A stretch of 10,843 nt of DNA from Desulfotomaculum sp. (lineage in GTDB: Bacteria; Bacillota; Desulfotomaculia; Desulfotomaculales; Nap2-2B). The stretch lies in NCBI GenBank assembly GCA_003485325.1, contig DMZI01000003.1, forward strand, positions 1 through 10,843. Direction: 5' to 3'. A program made the translations under genes and the position numbers. Shown piece after piece: positions 1 to 5,872 of this stretch. The notes beneath the pieces were generated by a model, which did no database searches, was not told the DNA's origin, and saw only the letters and a list, made by a program, of their open reading frames with translations. Each line of letters opens with the position of its first letter. Within the stretch, counting starts at the first letter, position 1.

Positions 1-173
1 CCTCTTTTTTGTTCAATTTGAGCTAGTGCTATAAGTTCAATTAATTGCATTGTCTTTAACTTTTTAATGTATTTATCGGCATTAAGGTCCTTGATCCGCT
101 TTAAAAAATGTTTGCTTAAAATTGGTTTAAATAGTTGAATAAATGTGGATTTTGTGGTATCCTTGTCCTGCAT
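1..173 (-). CDS. IS4-family transposase, N-terminal part only (cut by window edge)
   Basis: Reading leftward from an ATG at 173, an open frame of 57 codons continues off the left edge without a stop. A Shine-Dalgarno AAGGGAG lies a few bases upstream (about 181-187). The product begins MQDKDTTKSTFIQLFKP and continues with DKYIKKLKTMQLIELIALAQ. This pattern matches the N-terminal DUF4372-type domain of IS4-family transposases (polar start, F-x-QL, then D-x-YVKKL and a leucine-rich helix with AQ). The DDE catalytic core would lie outside the window, so intactness cannot be judged. The call rests on recognition of the domain pattern by eye; the frame and ribosome site are seen directly. Confidence 0.75.
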   Translation of the reverse strand, partial: MQDKDTTKSTFIQLFKPILSKHFLKRIKDLNADKYIKKLKTMQLIELIALAQIEQKR

Positions 174-312
174 TTTTGATCTCCCTTATTTAGAGATTCA
201 GGCAAGGACTACCTTGTATCTCTATTATAAGGGATATTTCTTTTAATTGCTACATATATCTTGTGTTATCAGGGCTATTTAGTATTTGACAAACTGATAT
301 TTTATTTATGCA
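1..312 (-). mobile_element. Left-edge IS4-like element, its 5' terminal region
   Basis: The transposase N-terminus (1-173) and the AT-rich non-coding stretch upstream of it (174 to about 312) are read as one end of an insertion sequence. A TATAAT-like hexamer sits on the minus strand near 224, and a TTGACA hexamer points rightward at 286-291. The exact element end is not visible because the other terminus and any target duplication are outside the window. The right boundary is placed just before the truncated GGDEF gene because that reading frame opens only at 298 and lacks its usual upstream domain. Coordinates of the boundary are approximate. Confidence 0.5.
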
Positions 313-1371
313 ATGCTAGTGATGGAAGAACAATTAAAATACCTCAGCTTGCATGATCCACTGACAGGGCTATATAACCGCGCCTACTTTGAAGAAGAAA
401 TGCGGCGCCTTGGCAGCGGCCGGTTTTCCCCTGTCGGCATAGTTATATGTGATGTAGACGGCCTTAAATTAATTAACGATTCGGTTGGACATGACAAGGG
501 CGATGCTTTGCTCATCGCTGCAGCTGAGGTAATCACGAAAGCGTTTCGAACAAATGATATGATTGCCAGAATTGGGGGCGATGAGTTCGCAATTCTTATT
601 CCTAACGGTAATATAGACACAGTGGAAAAAGCATGTCAAAGGGTGAAGGAACAAATTAATATCTATAACGGGACAAGTCCGGAGTTTACCTTGAAAATAT
701 CCATCGGTTATGCTGTAAGCAGTGATTCAGTGATCAACATGGAAGGACTTTTTAAGGAAGCTGACAATAACATGTACCGGGAAAAAATCAGCCACAGGCA
801 GAATATATACGGTACTGTGGTACAGGATCTGGCGAAGGCGCTTGAAACTAAAGATTTCATAAAAGAGGGGCATGCAGATCGCATACAAAAACTTGTTATC
901 CGGCTTGCCGAGGTCTCCGGATTGCCGGAAAAGCGTTACGTAAAGGATTTAAACCTTTTCGCCAGGTACCACGATGTTGGAAAAGCAGGAATTCCTGAGT
1001 ATATTCTATTTAAAAGAGAACCCCTTACAAACACGGAAATGGCCACTATCCGTCAGCATTGCGATATCGGCTATCGCATAGCCCAGTCCGCCCCTGAACT
1101 TCTGCCGATTGCTGACTGGATCCTCAAGCATCAAGAATGGTGGAACGGTGAAGGATACCCGCTTGGGCTAAAGGGGGAAGAAATACCCCTGGAATGCCGC
1201 ATCATGAGCATCGTTGACGCATATGACGCGATGACCAACAACCGCCCCTACCGTAAGGCGATGAGCAGGGAAGAAGCTGTCAAAGAATTGGAAAGGCTGG
1301 CGGGAAGTCAATTTGATCCAGAACTTGTAAAGTTGTTTATTGAAACAATAATGGAAGAAGAAAACTTATAA
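313..1371 (+). CDS. GGDEF / HD-GYP cyclic-di-GMP turnover protein, probably 5'-truncated
   Basis: The 352-residue protein joins a diguanylate cyclase domain (about 12-165) to an HD-GYP phosphodiesterase domain (about 170-345). GGDEF is intact at 88-92, and RTND at 79-82 lies five residues upstream as a standard product-binding I-site. In HD-GYP, H187, H220-D221, K224, H249, H273, the GYP triplet 281-283 and D303 are present, so metal binding looks intact. The protein could both make and degrade c-di-GMP in the cytoplasm. The sequence MEEQLKYLSLHDPLTGLYNR normally follows directly after a PAS domain, but here the frame is closed by a TGA at 295-297 and neither ATG (313 or 322) has a ribosome site. 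The gene was therefore probably cut by the adjacent insertion sequence. It may be expressed from an IS promoter or may be silent. Confidence 0.85.
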   Translation: MLVMEEQLKYLSLHDPLTGLYNRAYFEEEMRRLGSGRFSPVGIVICDVDGLKLINDSVGHDKGDALLIAAAEVITKAFRTNDMIARIGGDEFAILIPNGNIDTVEKACQRVKEQINIYNGTSPEFTLKISIGYAVSSDSVINMEGLFKEADNNMYREKISHRQNIYGTVVQDLAKALETKDFIKEGHADRIQKLVIRLAEVSGLPEKRYVKDLNLFARYHDVGKAGIPEYILFKREPLTNTEMATIRQHCDIGYRIAQSAPELLPIADWILKHQEWWNGEGYPLGLKGEEIPLECRIMSIVDAYDAMTNNRPYRKAMSREEAVKELERLAGSQFDPELVKLFIETIMEEENL

Positions 1372-1421
1372 AAACATCCTATAGTTAGTCTGGAAAGAAT
1401 TTTATCCTTTTTGGGTATTAT

Positions 1422-1452
1422 AAAAAGCAACAGTTTTGGCTGTTGTTTTTTA
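1422..1452 (+). terminator. Rho-independent terminator after the GGDEF/HD-GYP gene
   Basis: CAACAG (1428-1433) pairs with CTGTTG (1440-1445) around a six-base loop. The stem is extended by a G-U pair and A-T pairs between the flanking A-run and the following T-run (1446-1451). It ends rightward transcription about 50 bases after the stop codon. Confidence 0.8.
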
Positions 1453-1656
1453 AATCAAAAAACGCCATTTTGAATAAAAGAAGCAAAAAGGTCTTTTCTG
1501 CTAAAATTTTATTATTTCCGGCCTGATCGAAGCAAAAAAAGATTGCAGCCTCAAGAAAAAAAGATTAAAAAGCTTTTTTATTTGGCGTATGTATTAAAAT
1601 AGGACAGTGTTTATAGTTTTAAATACCTGGGCATAATCATTTAATAAAGAAATAAA
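1453..1656. other. AT-rich intergenic stretch, no gene seen
   Basis: This stretch lies between the terminator and the ribosome site of the next gene. It is rich in A-runs and contains short self-complementary A/T tracts around 1566-1580, but no convincing coding frame or RNA gene. A weak promoter-like TAAAAT at 1595-1600 lies about 70 bases before the next start and has no good -35 partner. Confidence 0.5.
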
Positions 1657-1670
1657 AAGGGGGTGTATTT

Positions 1671-2003
1671 GTGGGTTTTGAGGTATACAGGCCAAGGGAA
1701 AGAGAAAAAAAAGAGAAAAAGGCAACAGTTTCTTTCTCAAAGAATTCTATCGTGCTGAATAAGGTTGCCAGAGAGAAACTTAATGCTTCTGAAGTCGAAT
1801 TGGCTTTTGATAACGATTCGAAAACGGTTCGCATCAAAGAGGTCCGAAACGGGGACATGCCCAGGATGGCTGTCAAAAAGACAAAAATATATGGCAAGGG
1901 GTTTTTTAAGTTTTTCGATATTAAACCTAAAGGAAAATGTGAAGCCAAGTTTGAAGAGGCGGACAAATCCCTTTATGTTTACATCGGCAACATCCTGCAT
2001 TAA
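1671..2003 (+). CDS. Small highly charged protein of unknown function
   Basis: This is a 110-residue protein with a GTG start, preceded by a good ribosome site AAGGGGG (1657-1663). I do not recognise the family with certainty. The N-terminus carries a dense charged stretch (RPREREKKEKK, residues 7-17). The rest alternates hydrophobic and polar residues in a way that suggests a small beta-rich fold (for example TVSFSKNSIVLN at 19-30). There is a single cysteine, no signal peptide and no membrane segment, so it should be cytoplasmic. It is a single-gene unit: a terminator lies behind it and another ahead of it. The strong ribosome site and own terminator argue that it is a real gene. A nucleic-acid-binding role is possible from its charge but is only a guess. 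Confidence 0.7.
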   Translation: MGFEVYRPREREKKEKKATVSFSKNSIVLNKVAREKLNASEVELAFDNDSKTVRIKEVRNGDMPRMAVKKTKIYGKGFFKFFDIKPKGKCEAKFEEADKSLYVYIGNILH

Positions 2004-2079
2004 AAATCTTATATAAGGTATCTACCGTAAAGTATAAAAAAGAAATAAGAGTTTTACATTAATAGATACTGATTTTTTT

Positions 2080-2104
2080 AATGGGTGATAAACCCATTTT
2101 TTTA
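2080..2104 (+). terminator. Rho-independent terminator after the 110-residue protein gene
   Basis: AATGGGT (2080-2086) pairs with ACCCATT (2092-2098) around a GATAA loop and is followed by a T-run to 2103. It ends rightward transcription about 80 bases after the stop. On the opposite strand the hairpin is followed by A residues, so it does not serve cysK. Confidence 0.8.
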
Positions 2105-2144
2105 TTGTGCGCCCGGTATAATTGCATGCATAATCCGGGGCTGA

Positions 2145-2348
2145 TCAAAACCAAAGGATTCAGAAGCTATGTGGGTGGAAAGATCAGAGGATCTGGTTGT
2201 TGAAAATACCTGTGAAGTATACCCCGGCCTGATTGTAGGCATGGCTGTATCAACCACTTTTAGGCTGCCGAGGATGGGTCCGACCTTTGGATCGATGCTC
2301 AGATCTGGGGAAATGAGATACAAGGCTGACTTAAAAATACTAGGTTAA
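2145..2348 (+). pseudogene. thi4: 3' remnant of a thi4-type thiazole synthase gene
   Basis: An open frame follows a TGA at 2142-2144 and runs to TAA at 2346-2348. Its translation contains WVERSEDLVVENTCEVYPGL and then RMGPTFGSML-SG, ending LKILG. This is the C-terminal FAD-binding part of Thi4/ThiI-like thiazole synthases, which make the thiazole half of thiamine from NAD and glycine using sulfide or an active-site cysteine. About 67 codons remain of a usual 250-270. The N-terminal Rossmann part and the sulfur-site region are missing, one residue of the conserved IV-A-GMA segment is lost, and the G of the F-G-x-PRMGP motif is replaced by R. No ribosome site suits a start, and a terminator stands just upstream. 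It reads as a decayed gene end that converges on cysK. Confidence 0.8.
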
Positions 2349-2356
2349 TAATAAAA

Positions 2357-3286
2357 TCACTCATCCTGGAACATTGGCGTGCTCAGGTATCTCTCCCCGG
2401 TATCGGGAAGGATGGCTATTATAAGCTTATCCTGGTTTTCGTCCCGGCGGGCTACTTCCAGGGCTGCGAAAGCTGCTGCGCCCGAGGATATCCCGGCCAG
2501 TATTCCTTCTTCCCTGGCCAGACGGCGTCCTGTTTCAAAGGCATCCTGGTTGCTCACCCTGATAATTTCGTCCACCAGAGTCAGGTCTAACACACCGGGA
2601 ATAAACCCTGCGCCAATCCCCTGGATCTTGTGCGACCCCGGTTGCCCTCCGGATAGAACCGGCGAATCGGAAGGTTCGACTGCAACTGCCTTGAACTGGG
2701 GTTTACGTGGCTTAATTAATTGGGCGATACCGTTAATGGTGCCGCCTGTACCCACGCCGCCGACAACAATGTCCACCTGCCCGCCGGTGTCTTCCCAGAT
2801 CTCTTCCGCTGTTGTCAGCCGGTGGATCTCGGGATTGGCCGGGTTTTCAAACTGCTGTGGAACGAATGAATTGGGTATTTCCTTGGCCAGTTCCTCAGCT
2901 TTCTGCACCGCTCCCTTCATTCCTTGAGTCCCCGGTGTGAGCACGAGTTCTGCTCCGTATGCTTTTAACAGACTCCGGCGCTCGACGCTCATGGTTTCAG
3001 GCATGGTCAGAATCAGGCGGTAGCCACGGCTGGCGGCGACAAAAGCCAGGGCTATTCCGGTATTGCCACTGGTCGGCTCAATAATAACTGAGCCGGGTTT
3101 CAGCAATCCCTGTTCCTCAGCCCGGCGGATCATATTAAATCCGATACGGTCTTTTAAACTTCCGGCTGGGTTAAAGGATTCCAGCTTGCCCACCAAATCA
3201 GCTTTGGCTCCTTTCGATATCCGGCTGAGCCGCAGCAGCGGTGTTTTACCGATTAATTCGGTGAGATTATTTGCTATTTTTTGCAT
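2357..3286 (-). CDS. cysK: Cysteine synthase (O-acetylserine sulfhydrylase)
   Basis: This 309-residue PLP enzyme of fold type II makes L-cysteine from O-acetylserine and sulfide in the cytoplasm. K45 in NPAGSLKDR is the PLP lysine. PTSGNTG (71-77) is the substrate loop, GVGTGGT (177-183) holds the PLP phosphate, and S268 in GISSGA faces the pyridine nitrogen. The length is normal for CysK. A nine-codon longer start at 3313 is possible, but the ATG at 3286 has AGGAAG at the right distance and begins the usual MQKIANNLTELIGKTP. The gene lies 72 bp behind bioB on the same strand with no terminator visible between, so co-transcription is likely. Its substrate would come from the cysE product in the divergent operon. 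CysM or cystathionine synthase is less likely given the overall pattern. Confidence 0.95.
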   Translation of the reverse strand: MQKIANNLTELIGKTPLLRLSRISKGAKADLVGKLESFNPAGSLKDRIGFNMIRRAEEQGLLKPGSVIIEPTSGNTGIALAFVAASRGYRLILTMPETMSVERRSLLKAYGAELVLTPGTQGMKGAVQKAEELAKEIPNSFVPQQFENPANPEIHRLTTAEEIWEDTGGQVDIVVGGVGTGGTINGIAQLIKPRKPQFKAVAVEPSDSPVLSGGQPGSHKIQGIGAGFIPGVLDLTLVDEIIRVSNQDAFETGRRLAREEGILAGISSGAAAFAALEVARRDENQDKLIIAILPDTGERYLSTPMFQDE

Positions 3287-3358
3287 TTTTCTGCTTCCTT
3301 TTTTGGAATACAATATTTGCGGCGAGGATTAATATTTCAACTTCAACTTATTTGATTT

Positions 3359-4333
3359 TTATCTGCTACTTAGACCTGCCTTTGATAACATCTCCAGATC
3401 TTTTTTTATCTCTTCACCGGGCAGTGTAAGGTAACCCCCGACCATCATACCGTTAAACGATGTGCTTAAAGCAACAGTTTGCTGGTCTTTGAGGGCGGTT
3501 TCCCTGCCGCTGATTAAACGGAAAGTAGCCCGGGGGTGAATTAAACGGAAGATAGCGGCTGTTTTTAGAATTTCTTCCGGTTGCAAACGTTCCTGGTTTT
3601 CGAGGGGTGTGCCGGGAATGGGGTTTAAAATGTTTACCGGAATAGATTTTACATCCAATTCCCTCAGTTCAAGAACCATTTCCAACCTGTCCGTCATGGT
3701 TTCACCCATTCCTATTATGCCGCCGGAACAGATCTCCAACCCGGCCGACCTGGCTACCAGGATAGTTGCTATTCTGTCATCAAATGAATGGGTGGTGCAG
3801 ATATTTTTAAAATAATTACGTCCTGTTTCCAGGTTGTGATGATAGGTTGTAATACCTGCTTCTTTTAACTGCCGGGCTTTTTCTTCATTGAGTATACCCA
3901 GGGAAGCGTGAAGTTCAAGACCGGTTCGTTCCCGCAAAATCCTGTAGATTTCAAGGATTTTATTGAAGTCTTTTCCGGTAACATCTCTGCCGCTGGTAAC
4001 CAGGGAAAAATGTCTTACCCCGGCTGCCTCCATTTGAAAAGCCTTTTCCAGCGCCTTTTCAGGACTGATCAGCGGATATCTTTCTATTCCGGTATTGTGA
4101 TGGGATGACTGGGCGCAAAAGATACAGTCCTCCCCGCACAGGCCCGAGCGCGCATTAATGATTGAACAAAGGCTAACTTCTTTTTTCCAGAAATATTCCC
4201 TGATTTCCTTTGACATTTCCAGTAATTCATCTAATTTTTCTAAAGGCCATTCGGCGAGTTCTAATGCTTCCTCTTTTAGCAGGTTTTCTCCCGAAAGCGC
4301 CTTTTTCCTGATCTGTTCCCATATTAAATCCAT
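3359..4333 (-). CDS. bioB: Biotin synthase (radical SAM), variant auxiliary-cluster residues
   Basis: This 324-residue radical-SAM enzyme inserts sulfur into dethiobiotin to give biotin. The [4Fe-4S] motif is C66-x3-C70-x2-C73 (GLCGEDCIFCAQS), followed by HHNLET (165-170), CSGGIIGMGET (202-212) and NPIPGTPLE (237-245). Against the [2Fe-2S] ligands of E. coli BioB (C97, C128, C188, R260), the aligned positions are S110, H142, C202 and an Arg in FRLISGRE, so two cysteines are gone. Three other cysteines exist outside the radical-SAM motif: C56, C179 and C202. This resembles anaerobe-type BioB reported to use a different auxiliary cluster, although the alignment is by eye. The ATG at 4333 is preferred over an upstream TTG at 4366 because GGAGGG precedes it. 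A BirA operator lies just upstream. No other bio genes are in the window. Confidence 0.93.
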   Translation of the reverse strand: MDLIWEQIRKKALSGENLLKEEALELAEWPLEKLDELLEMSKEIREYFWKKEVSLCSIINARSGLCGEDCIFCAQSSHHNTGIERYPLISPEKALEKAFQMEAAGVRHFSLVTSGRDVTGKDFNKILEIYRILRERTGLELHASLGILNEEKARQLKEAGITTYHHNLETGRNYFKNICTTHSFDDRIATILVARSAGLEICSGGIIGMGETMTDRLEMVLELRELDVKSIPVNILNPIPGTPLENQERLQPEEILKTAAIFRLIHPRATFRLISGRETALKDQQTVALSTSFNGMMVGGYLTLPGEEIKKDLEMLSKAGLSSR

Positions 4334-4359
4334 CTTCAAGACCCTCCGTTGTCCTCTTA

Positions 4360-4391
4360 TTGTCAACCTACATAAGCATATTAGTTAACAA
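4360..4391 (-). promoter_or_regulatory. BirA (biotin repressor) operator upstream of bioB
   Basis: TTGTCAACC (4360-4368) and AGTTAACAA (4383-4391) form inverted half-sites separated by exactly 14 bases. This is the spacing and sequence of the Gram-positive BirA operator, whose half-site consensus is close to TTGTTAACC. It lies 26 bases upstream of the bioB start, where a bound biotinoyl-AMP-BirA dimer would block transcription of bioB and probably cysK. A possible TTGAAC-N17-TACATT promoter lies just upstream of the operator on the minus strand. BirA itself is not in the window. Confidence 0.85.
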
Positions 4392-4466
4392 ATAATAATG
4401 TATCATTTTTGGAAATAAAGTTCAATAACAAATAAGAGAACCTGGGAAATATCTTTTACTGGCATC

Positions 4467-4495
4467 TTGACAAGGATGACGTCATTATTTATTGT
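4467..4495 (+). promoter_or_regulatory. Candidate promoter of the iscR operon
   Basis: A perfect TTGACA (4467-4472) is followed 17 bases later by TATTGT (4490-4495), a four-of-six match to the -10 box. The spacer contains a perfect 10-base palindrome ATGACGTCAT (4476-4485), placed where a dimeric repressor such as IscR could act. The assignment of the -10 is uncertain because TATATA at 4497-4502 is an alternative. Confidence 0.5.
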
Positions 4496-4542
4496 ATATA
4501 TTGTAGATTATTTCACTCAACATTAGGGCAGGGAGGCGGATT

Positions 4543-4974
4543 ATGAAAATCTCCACGAGAGCTCGTTACGGGATCAGGGCGCTTTTGGATCTGGCCTTAA
4601 ACGACGAAAAGGAACGTGTTTTGTTAAAAGATATTGCTCAAAGGCAAGAAATTTCTCTTCCCTATCTGGAGCACCTGATTACTCCTTTAATAACTAAAGG
4701 GATAGTCAGAAGTACGCGGGGATCCCGTGGGGGTATTTCATTGCGGAGGCGCCCTGAGGAGATCCGGCTCAATGAGGTAGTTGAAATACTTGAAGGTTCT
4801 ATAGCGCCTGTGGAATGCGTGGACGATCCGAAGATTTGTCCGCGTTCGGAATTCTGTGTAACCAGAGATCTCTGGGATGAAATAAAAAGAGCGATGAATG
4901 ATATTTTAAATATCACCCTGCAGGATCTTGTTGAAAAGCAAAAGAAGAGGGGAAAGGGCATAAATTTGAACTGA
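4543..4974 (+). CDS. iscR: Rrf2-family Fe-S cluster regulator, IscR-like
   Basis: This 143-residue DNA-binding regulator has an N-terminal winged helix (KISTRARYGIRALLDLAL at 2-19, recognition region around ISLPYLEHLITPL at 37-49, wing STRGSRGGISL). It also has three cysteines, C92, C99 and C105, in CVDD-...-CPRSEFC-VTRDLW. Their spacing matches the [2Fe-2S] ligands of E. coli IscR (92, 98, 104). The fourth E. coli ligand, His107, aligns with an arginine here, as in many Firmicutes members. GGGAGGCG precedes the ATG. It heads the block that includes nifS, iscU and mnmA, the classic targets of IscR. The Bacillus CymR regulator of cysteine genes is a relative but lacks these cysteines. Since cysE follows directly, control of cysteine genes is also plausible. 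Confidence 0.88.
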   Translation: MKISTRARYGIRALLDLALNDEKERVLLKDIAQRQEISLPYLEHLITPLITKGIVRSTRGSRGGISLRRRPEEIRLNEVVEILEGSIAPVECVDDPKICPRSEFCVTRDLWDEIKRAMNDILNITLQDLVEKQKKRGKGINLN

Positions 4975-5086
4975 ACCCGGCACCTTAAACCATAAAAGAC
5001 GATAAGATAAAGTAGCCCCTCTTATTTATTAATGCTGCTGTTTGGATGGGCTAATCGGCATCAGGATAAGATAGAGGTGTATTATC

Positions 5087-5764
5087 TTGTTCGGTAAAAT
5101 AAAAGAGGATATAAAAACTGTTTTCGCAAGCGATCCTGCCGCAAGGACTATTCTTGAAGTTATTTTCTGTTATCCCGGCCTTCATGCGATTTGGCTGTAC
5201 CGGGCGGCTAATTTTCTCTGGCGGAATAATTTCAGGTTTTTGGCCCGTTTCTTATCACACCTGAACCGTTTTTTAACCGGTATAGAAATTCACCCCGGCG
5301 CTAAAATAGGCCGCAGGTTCTTTATTGATCACGGGATGGGCGTGGTTATCGGGGAAACTACGGAAATAGGCGATGATGTATTGATGTATAAAGGGGTTGT
5401 ACTTGGAGGAACAACTTTGGAAAAAGGGAAACGGCACCCTACAATTGGCAATTGCGTTGTACTGGGGACAGGTTCAACTGTGCTCGGCCCGATAACCGTT
5501 GGAGACGGAGCCCAGATCGGCGCCGGATCGGTGGTGATCAGATCAGTGCCTTCCGGCGCCACGGTGGTTGGAATCCCGGGAAGGGTAGTAGAAATTGACG
5601 GACGTAAGCCTGTAATCGATCTTGAACATGGAAAACTGCCTGATCCGGTTTCGGAAGCGATCAACCTTCTTTCCGAGAGGCAGAACAGGATTGAGGAATA
5701 CCTTGGAAACCTGGGGGAGGCAACAGGAGTATATTTTTTGAAGAACGGCCCGTCCCGGAGTTAA
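5087..5764 (+). CDS. cysE: Serine O-acetyltransferase
   Basis: This 225-residue enzyme acetylates L-serine with acetyl-CoA, giving O-acetylserine for CysK. A short helical N-terminal region (1-65) is followed by left-handed beta-helix hexapeptide repeats (about 67-165). The catalytic D81-H82 pair in FIDHGMG and H117 in KRHPTIG are present, with VVIGETTEIG and GAQIGAGSVV between and after. The start is TTG with GAGGTG seven bases upstream. The N-terminal part is shorter than in E. coli CysE, as is common in Firmicutes. After the beta-helix, a polar helical tail (about 180-225) ends in PSRS and not in the C-terminal isoleucine that E. coli CysE inserts into CysK, so the classic cysteine synthase complex may not form. 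It lies 112 bp behind iscR, with no strong terminator between. Confidence 0.94.
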   Translation: MFGKIKEDIKTVFASDPAARTILEVIFCYPGLHAIWLYRAANFLWRNNFRFLARFLSHLNRFLTGIEIHPGAKIGRRFFIDHGMGVVIGETTEIGDDVLMYKGVVLGGTTLEKGKRHPTIGNCVVLGTGSTVLGPITVGDGAQIGAGSVVIRSVPSGATVVGIPGRVVEIDGRKPVIDLEHGKLPDPVSEAINLLSERQNRIEEYLGNLGEATGVYFLKNGPSRS

Positions 5765-5872
5765 AACGATAAAAATAAACGGAAGTGACAAGTTGGAGCT
5801 AATAAAAATGAATCTTCCAGAAGGTTTTTGTCTCTTAAAGAGGAAATACTTAGATAAAAGGAAATTTCGTTC

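Noticed and set aside
1566..1581. Palindromic AAAAAGCTTTTT as a second terminator
   Set aside because: It has no loop and almost no GC content, so it would not form a stable hairpin.
2102..2323. 73-codon minus-strand frame over the thi4 remnant
   Set aside because: The plus strand carries the recognisable Thi4 signature; the minus frame has no family pattern.
2145..2348. Intact small protein gene
   Set aside because: No ribosome site fits its possible starts, and conserved residues of the Thi4 C-terminus are lost, so a remnant is the better reading.
2379..2927. 182-codon open frame on the plus strand
   Set aside because: It lies wholly opposite cysK, which has intact catalytic motifs; the frame is a shadow with no ribosome site or recognisable domain.
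5001..5076. Direct repeat GATAAGATAAAG (5001-5012) and GATAAGATAGAG (5065-5076) between iscR and cysE
   Set aside because: They agree at 11 of 12 bases, but they are short, A-rich and purine-rich; chance is likely and no known operator matches.
4975..5086. Terminator, T-box or S-box leader before cysE
   Set aside because: Only a weak 6-bp ATAAGA/TCTTAT pairing is seen; there is no T-box GGTGG core, no SAM riboswitch pattern and no hairpin followed by a T-run.
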